Shown here: piece by piece, positions 32,139 to 64,000 of the stretch
Layout of the letters: every line of letters begins with the position of its first letter
How positions within the stretch are numbered: the stretch's first letter is position 1
Assembly (NCBI GenBank): GCA_002007465.1
Contig: LNAC01000108.1
Location: 1,316,741 to 1,380,740, forward strand
Length of the DNA stretch: 64,000 bases
Direction: 5' to 3'
Origin: Ailurus styani
Taxonomy: Eukaryota; Chordata; Mammalia; Carnivora; Ailuridae
Notes under the pieces: model-generated
What the model was told of the DNA's origin: nothing
What the model saw: the letters and a program-made list of their open reading frames with translations, nothing else
Databases searched by the model: none
Program-made: the position numbers and the translations under genes

Positions 32139-32828
32139 CTCAGGAATAAACTTAACCAAAGAAGTATAAAATTTGCCCTCTGAAAGCTACAAAACATTGT
32201 TGAAAAAAATTAAAGACCTAAAGAAATGAAAACATATGGCAACAATTCCCAAATTAATCTGCAGATTGAACATAATCCCTATCAAAATTCCAACTGCCTT
32301 TTTTTTGCAGATGTGAACAAGCTGATTCTAAATTTCATCTGGAAATGCAAGAGACCCACAATAGCCAAAACAATCTTGAAAAAGAAGAACAAAGTTGGAG
32401 GTCTGACACTTGCTGATTTCCAAGGTACAAAGCTATAGTAATCAAGACAGTGTGATACTAGCATAACAAAAGACAAAGACTGACAGAATAGAATAGATAG
32501 TCCAAAAATAAACCCTTACACTTGCAGTTGATTGACTTTGACAAGGGTTGTAGACCATAGGGGAAAGAAGTCTTAACCAATGGTGCTTGGAAAACTGTGT
32601 ATCTACATGCAAAAGAATTAATTTGAACCCTACCTCCCATCATATACAAAAGTAAACTCTAAATAGATCAAAGGCTTAAATGTAAGAGCTAAAACTCTAA
32701 AATGCTTAAAAGACAACAAAGAAATAAATCTTCATGACCTTGGATTAGGTTTCTTAGATATGATAATATAAAAGCACAAGCAATCTGAGAAAAATTAGAC
32801 TTTTGAAATTAAAAACTTTTGTGCTTCA

Positions 32829-33012
32829 CGGGCACCTGGCTGGCTCAGTCAGCTGAGTGTCCAACTCTTGATTTTGGCTCTGGTCATGATCTCAGAGTCC
32901 TGAGATTGAGCCCTAGGTCAGTCTCCACACTCAACGGGGAATCTGCTTGAGGATTTCTTTCCCTCTCCCTCTCCCCCACCCCACCTCAAATAAATAAATA
33001 AATCTAAAAAAA
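32829..33012 (+). mobile_element. can-SINE, sense, diverged
   Basis: Head CGGGCACCTGGCTGGCTCAG; tail AAATAAATAAATAAATC. Confidence 0.88.
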
Positions 33013-33536
33013 TAAGAACAGAAGAGTTGAATCAACATTTTTCCAAAGAAGTTGTACAAATAGACGAGTACATAAATAGATGCTCAACACCATCCGTCCT
33101 TAGGGAAAGGCAAAGCAAATACACAATGAGATACCTACCACCTTATACTCATGAGGATAGGGATAATCTTTTTTAAATCTGAAAATAACAATTATCAGCA
33201 AGAATGTGGAGAAATTAGAGTGCTCACATATTGCTGATGGGCGTATGAAATAGTGTAGCCACTGTGGAAAACATTTCCTCAAAAAGTTATACATAGAGTT
33301 AGCATATAACTGAGCAATTCTACTCCTAGGTATATACCCAGAAGAATTGAAAAATTATATATCTACACAAAACTTATATGTATCCACACAAAAACTTGCA
33401 CATGGGTGTTCATAGCAGCATTATTATAGCCAAAAAATGGAGACAATCCAAATGTCCATCAACTAATGAATGGATCAACAAAATATAGTATATACATACA
33501 ATGGAATATTATTCGGCATTAAAAGCAGTGGAGTAG

Positions 33537-33665
33537 TGGGGCACCTTGGTGGCTCAGTCAGTTAAGCATCCAACTCTTGATCTCACCTCAGGTCTTGATC
33601 TCAGGATCATGAGTTCAAGCCCTTCATTGGGCTCACGCTGGGCATGGAGCCTACTTAAAAAAAAA
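33537..33665 (+). mobile_element. can-SINE, sense, 3' shortened
   Basis: Head TGGGGCACCTTGGTGGCTCA; the body stops after GGAGCCTACTT and goes straight into A11. It abuts the 38-bp repeat at 33666. Confidence 0.85.
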
Positions 33666-33703
33666 AATAAACTTAACCAAAGAAGTATAAAATTTGCCCT
33701 CTG
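33666..33703 (+). repeat. 38-bp exact copy of 32145-32182
   Basis: Both copies run AATAAACTTAACC to TTTGCCCTCTG without a mismatch. The first is in the L1 body right after a SINE; the second lies between two SINEs. Confidence 0.95.
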
Positions 33704-33884
33704 GGGTGCTTGGGTGGCTCAGATGGTTAAGTATCTGCCTTCGGCTCAGGTCATGATCCCAGGGTTCTGGGATCGAGTTCCACATCGGGCTCACTGCTCG
33801 GCAGGGAGCCTGCTTCTCCTTCTTCCTCTCTCTCTCTCTCTCTCTCTCTCTGTCTTTCATCAATAAATAAAATCTTTAAAAAAA
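33704..33884 (+). mobile_element. can-SINE, sense
   Basis: Head GGGTGCTTGGGTGGCTCAGA, (CT)n at 33826-33850, tail AATAAATAAAATC. The outer flanks AGCAGTGGAGTA and AGCAATGAAGTA enclose this SINE and the previous one together. Confidence 0.9.
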
Positions 33885-34199
33885 TAGCAATGAAGTATTG
33901 ATGCATGTTATAACATGGATAAACCTTGAAAACATGATAAATGAAAGAGCACATACTGTATTATTCCATTTATATGAAATGCCCAAGAATAGGAAAATCC
34001 ATAGAGACATCAAGTAAGTTAGTGGTTTCCAAGGGCTGAGGCATAGGGGTTTCTTTTTGGATGATGAAAATGTGCTGGAATTGGATAGTGGTGATGATAG
34101 CACAATCTTGTGAATACACTAAAAAACACTGAATTTTACATGTTAAAATGCCAAATTTTATTGTACGTGAATTTTATCTCAATTAAAAAAATGCAAAAG

Positions 34200-34900
34200 A
34201 GCAAGGCTGCCTGTAGAGTAGGAGCAGGTGGGCAGAAATTCCATTTGGATGCCAGGTGGTGTCTTTTGGCAAGCTAGTCTGGTTTGATAGTGTCCAATGC
34301 AGGTCCCTGTCCTACTCAGCCAAGTGGCTGCACTTCAACTCCCACTTAAGATTTTTGTTTGAATAAGGGGTTCCCCAGCTAAAAAAGAGTGAAAGTCCTT
34401 GGCCCAACAGATCAACTGCAAAGAAGTTCCTCCCTGACTACTAAGCTCCAGACTTGCAGAATGTTAGTATGAGGAGAGGCTGGGGAGTCAAAACATCAAC
34501 AGAGGCCAGTGGCCCAGACAAGGGCTGGAGTGTCACAAACAGCGCTTGGTGGCTGGAACCCAGCCTCCTGGCCCGGAGTCTGCTAGCAAGGCTCCCTCTG
34601 GCTCTTTCTGATCTCAGGGGAGCATTGACATATTTGAGAGGTTTAGTTTCATTCATAAACCTTGACTGAGCATGTTCTGGCTCTTACCCCTGGATGGGTG
34701 AGCCAAGTCCCTGTCCTCAGGTGGCTCAGGCACAAGATGTGAAAACATGCTCAGTCCCTGACAGTTCTGCTGTCCTCTCTTGGACTGAGCTGAGATTTTG
34801 CGTTCACTGTCTCTCAAGGGACAACAAGACAGTGGCAGGGGAGCAGCTCTTAGCCCAGGGAAAGGAGGGAAGGGAGGAAAATTAGTGACTATTGGGCACA
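34200..34900. other. Intergenic sequence without recognised gene
   Basis: Moderately GC-rich sequence with no exon or repeat that I can name. Confidence 0.45.
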
Positions 34901-35065
34901 TATATTGGGCCAGACACACAGGAACATGCACATATATGATTTAACTTCCTCCTTACTGACTCCTTTAGCAGTAGGTAAAAGGGACTTGTCTCAGGTACTT
35001 GGATCTAGTATACTACAGAACTGAGATTTGAACCCAGGATCATCTGATTTGAAAGTCTGTGCTCT
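34901..35065 (-). repeat. MIR-like fragment
   Basis: ATTGGGCCAGACACACAGG to AACCCAGGATCATCTGATTT follows the antisense MIR order, poorly preserved in the middle. Confidence 0.6.
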
Positions 35066-35149
35066 GGTGAAGGTGGAAGTTCACCTAGAGTTTTTTACCT
35101 AGGCCCCTCCATTGGACCATTTCTAGCTCCCACGGTTTACACATTACTT

Positions 35150-35290
35150 GCTCATTCATTCATTCATTCATTCATCCCATAAATTTCCCTGAGTAGGCAT
35201 TTGGTGCCACATAATGTGTTAGGCAACAGACACGCAAACCTGAATACCCAAATAAGGTATGAGCCCTGCCTTCAAGGATTTATAACTATT
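35150..35290 (-). repeat. L2 3' end fragment with (CATT)n
   Basis: (CATT)5 at 35154-35175 is followed by a decayed TGTTAGGCAACAGACACGC and GAGCCCTGCCTTCAAGGA, as in antisense L2 3' ends. Confidence 0.5.
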
Positions 35291-35946
35291 TGGAGCTAAG
35301 CCTGGACTGAGACATAAGACCAGGGGCTGAGTTAATTATACCACCAAGGGAGGCCCTATGGTGGTTTGGCCAGATGGCAAGTGGTTTTAATAAGAGAATG
35401 AGAATTCAAGGTTGGGGCAATGGGGGCAAATATATATGGCTAATTCTCTACCCAGCCCCCACCCTGTCCTGTAGATGTGTGGGGTGTGGGAGAATGAGCA
35501 GCCACCATCAGAGAGAGCTGAGGGGGAAGTGGTATTCTGGGGCATGGCTTCTACTGTGCCACAGCAGGAAGTAGGGGGAGGGCTTGCTGAACAGGCCAAG
35601 GCTTAGGGGAGTTGACTGACTATAGAACTTTGGTTTGGGAGGGTTAAGTAAGAAGGGTCTTTGGGAAGGGTACGGTGGGTGTTAGAGTGAGTTTGGGAAG
35701 GAGAATGTAGTTCAGAGTGGTCAGGAATGACAGAGTGAGAGGGGATTGAGGCATTGCAGTCCCAACTGAAACTACAGGGTAATTACATTTCATCCTCAGG
35801 TTTCTGAGGCTATTTTTGGTACAGGAAACAAGCTATCATCTTTGCTCAGGGTACCAAATAGAACAGAAATTTGTTAGGAAGTGCAGAAGGGAAAATCAGC
35901 CTCAACTCAGGCTGGAAGCCACTAGTACTGTTTAAACTATGGGAGG
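35291..35946. other. Intergenic sequence without recognised gene
   Basis: Purine-rich on the plus strand in places; no gene or named repeat seen. Confidence 0.45.
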
Positions 35947-36125
35947 TGGGGCACCTGGGTGGCTCAGTCGTTGAGCATCGCGTTCAGCTCTGGTCATGAT
36001 CCCATGCTCTGTGGGAAGCCTGCTTCTCCCTCTCTCACTCCCCCTGCTTGTGTTCCCTCTCTCACTGTGTTTCTCTCCGTCAAATAAATAAATAAAATCT
36101 TTAAAAACAAACAAACAAACAAAAA
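35947..36125 (+). mobile_element. can-SINE, sense, internally shortened
   Basis: Head GGGGCACCTGGGTGGCTCAG, a gap of about 25 bp in the middle, and a tail ending in (AAAC)n. Confidence 0.9.
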
Positions 36126-36480
36126 ACAATGGAAGGAACTTAGCCGGGAGTAGAGAAGGGAAGTGGCTACTAGGTTTAACTCAAAGCTTGACCTCTAGTT
36201 GGTTTTTCTCATCCTCTTAGCTGCAAACCAGTCTGTTCATTTTGTGAGTACTTCCTCCTCTTCAAACTTGTGTCCCCTCTTACTGTTTCCAGTTAATATC
36301 TGGTTTAACAGAGAAGTAGCATGGTGCTATGGAAAGAACTTGGAATACAGTATCCATCACTATAGAATCTAGTCACTCAGTTAAAAGTCCCACTTCCATA
36401 GCCAGTCAGGGATGGAAGCAGCCAGAACTAGAATGCAGGATTTAGAACTCCAATTTTCCCATCCTTCACTGTGGTATCAT
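36126..36480. other. Intergenic sequence without recognised gene
   Basis: Nothing recognised. Confidence 0.4.
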
Positions 36481-36605
36481 ACAATGCAGAGCCTGACTTC
36501 CTTAGCTTCCCTGAGCTTCAGTTTCCTTTAAAAATATCTACCTTATAGAAGTTGTGAAGTTTATGTGATGCCCATAATACAATGCCTGGCCATGGAGTGC
36601 CCCTA
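36481..36605 (+). repeat. MIR-like fragment
   Basis: CTTCAGTTTCCTTTAAAAATAT, GAAGTTGTGAAG and ATACAATGCCTGGCC follow the sense MIR order. Confidence 0.55.
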
Positions 36606-36685
36606 ACATATTTTATCATTACATGCAAAAATTACATGCAAAAAGGCTCTCTGGCTTGATGCTCAAATGAATATCTCATTATACA

Positions 36686-37062
36686 TGTTTCAGGCTGAAC
36701 ATATGAAATTCATATATTGAAATCCTTACCCTCCCTATCTCAGAATGTGACTGTATTTGGAGATAGTCTTTAAAGGGGTAATTACGTTAAAAAGAAGTCT
36801 GTAAATTGGGCCCTAATCCAGCATGACTGGTGTCCTTATAGGAAGAGGACATTTTGACACAGACAGGTACCGAGGGAAGATCATGTGAAGACACAGTGAG
36901 AAGATGGTCATCTACAAGCAAAAAAGAGAGATCTCAGAAGAAACCAATCCTTGATCTTGGACGCCTCGCCTCCAGAACTGTGAGAAAATTAATTTGTGTT
37001 GTTTAGGCCACTCTGTCTGTGGCACTTTGTGATGGGAGCCCTAGCAAACTAATACAACATAT
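36686..37062 (+). mobile_element. MLT1-like MaLR solo LTR, sense
   Basis: The order AATTCATATATTGAAATCC, GGGCCCTAATCCAGCATGAC, GGTGTCCTTATAGGAAGAGG, GCCTCCAGAACTGTGAG and GCCCTAGCAAACTAATACA is typical of MLT1/MST-type LTRs. No internal gene or second LTR is present. Confidence 0.75.
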
Positions 37063-37560
37063 ACATTGTACCCTTGTAACTGGTGGACGGAAGGCTCCCT
37101 CATTTTGCTGACTAGAAACTGCTTCTTGGGCTGTAGTGCTATGCTCTCCAACTCAGAGTGCCCGCCAAAGCCCCAAAGGCGCTGGTGCTGCTGGGCTGGC
37201 CATGCTGCCTTGGACTGGGTGTTGCTCCGTTGGCTCTTGGCTGCTAAGAGGAAGTCATGTGAGAAAGCAAGACTTGCCCTTCTGAAGTGCCTGGTGACTT
37301 GCTGACTGGAGGTGCCTGTGGTGGAACTAGCAAGAGAAAGTATCATGCATCATGGTCCATTCCCCCGGTGCTTTCAGGCTGCATGGGGGAGGGAAGGGCA
37401 ACTGGGCGAGCGATTTGGATGAAGCAATGGAGGCAAAGTGCTGCGTCTGTGGTGACCCTGGTGTCCTCTGTCCCAGGACAGTAGAGAAAGAGGAGACAGA
37501 GGAGAAAGAAGGGGTCAGGAGGAAGGAGGAGAGGTGCCTGACGTGAATCATAGGGCACTT
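37063..37560. other. Unique sequence upstream of the AGO4 CpG island
   Basis: GC content climbs through this stretch. I see no exon with matching splice sites. Confidence 0.45.
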
Positions 37561-37790
37561 TCCACCGCCAGAAGTGGCGAACTGCGTCTGTGGATCAGCG
37601 GGGGCAGGAATCCCGATCTTTTGCGGGGTACCGTTTGCCGGCAGGCTCTGGCACCACCGCACGAAGTCCCCCGAGCCTTTTTGCCGGGTTGGCTGTCCTG
37701 GGCGACAGGGCAGTGAGAACAGGCGCGCGCGCGCACCCGACCCGTCCTCCGGGCAAGGCCCCACCCCATCCCGCCCCCCGCCGGGCTCCG

Positions 37791-38102
37791 NNNNNNNNNN
37801 NNNNNNNNNNNNNNNNNNNNNNNNNNNNNNNNNNNNNNNNNNNNNNNNNNNNNNNNNNNNNNNNNNNNNNNNNNNNNNNNNNNNNNNNNNNNNNNNNNNN
37901 NNNNNNNNNNNNNNNNNNNNNNNNNNNNNNNNNNNNNNNNNNNNNNNNNNNNNNNNNNNNNNNNNNNNNNNNNNNNNNNNNNNNNNNNNNNNNNNNNNNN
38001 NNNNNNNNNNNNNNNNNNNNNNNNNNNNNNNNNNNNNNNNNNNNNNNNNNNNNNNNNNNNNNNNNNNNNNNNNNNNNNNNNNNNNNNNNNNNNNNNNNNN
38101 NN
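37791..38102. other. Assembly gap, 312 N
   Basis: A run of 312 N replaces GC-rich sequence. Frames that cross it are meaningless. Confidence 0.99.
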
Positions 38103-38153
38103 CCCGGAGCGGGAGGCGCCGGGGACCGGGGCGAGGCGGCCCCCGCCGCCGCC

Positions 38154-64000
<25,847 letters not shown>

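Larger units (their letters stand above)
31616..34195 (+). mobile_element. Old L1, sense, with SINE insertions
   Basis: ORF2 words in order: TTTGCAGATAACATGATTTT near 31725, TAAATTTCATCTGGAAATGC near 32328, CAAGGTACAAAGCTATAGTA near 32422, CAACATTATTATAGCC-like near 33419, ending in an L1 3' UTR near 34190. Frames are broken throughout. SINEs interrupt at 31948, 32829, 33537 and 33704. Confidence 0.75.

Overview
The window is nuclear DNA of a carnivoran mammal, most likely a mustelid (ferret, mink, marten, otter or badger group). The signature is about fifty tRNA-derived can-SINE copies whose body runs through GGCGCCTGGGTGGCTCAG, a GGGTTAAAGCCTCTGCC segment and a (AAATA)n tail. This variant resembles the musteloid form rather than the dog or cat forms; that assignment comes from memory of the families, not from a search. 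The rest is old L1, L2, MIR, Tigger, hAT and MLT1-like sequence, as is usual for mammals.

Two protein-coding genes are present, arranged head to head. On the minus strand at the left edge are the first four coding exons of CLSPN (claspin, checkpoint and replication-fork adaptor), with the start codon at 5532-5530 inside a CpG island at about 4880-5900. Later exons lie beyond base 1. On the plus strand, coding exons 1-15 of AGO4 (Argonaute 4) run from 38154 to 63699 and encode residues 1-725; the last exons lie beyond base 64000. The AGO4 start codon follows a 312-base run of N inside a second CpG island, so the promoter and most of the 5' leader are missing. The CLSPN-AGO4 order and orientation match human chromosome 1p34.

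The 32 kb between the genes (about 5.9-37.6 kb) holds no intact gene that I can support. It is built of nested repeats: a sense L1M block at 12.9-16.85 kb broken by SINEs, a MER2-like element and an inverted 5'-truncated L1; an antisense L1 at 21.4-24.1 kb; an antisense L1 5' half at 26.2-29.05 kb; a sense L1 at 31.6-34.2 kb; several L2 pieces; and an MLT1-like LTR. A processed pseudogene of TIMM17A lies on the minus strand at about 30.39-31.16 kb.

AGO4 intron 1 carries a nearly end-to-end Tigger1 DNA transposon (41654-44694) with can-SINEs nested inside it, and an exact 51-bp tandem duplication. The AGO4 PIWI exon shows the loss of one catalytic aspartate (Gly671) and an AGO4-specific short insertion. 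I found no evidence of a new biological system. The most unusual items are structural: the nested insertions, a displaced 38-bp duplication wedged between two SINEs, a GC-AG intron in CLSPN, and an SBS (ZNF143-type) motif just inside CLSPN intron 1.
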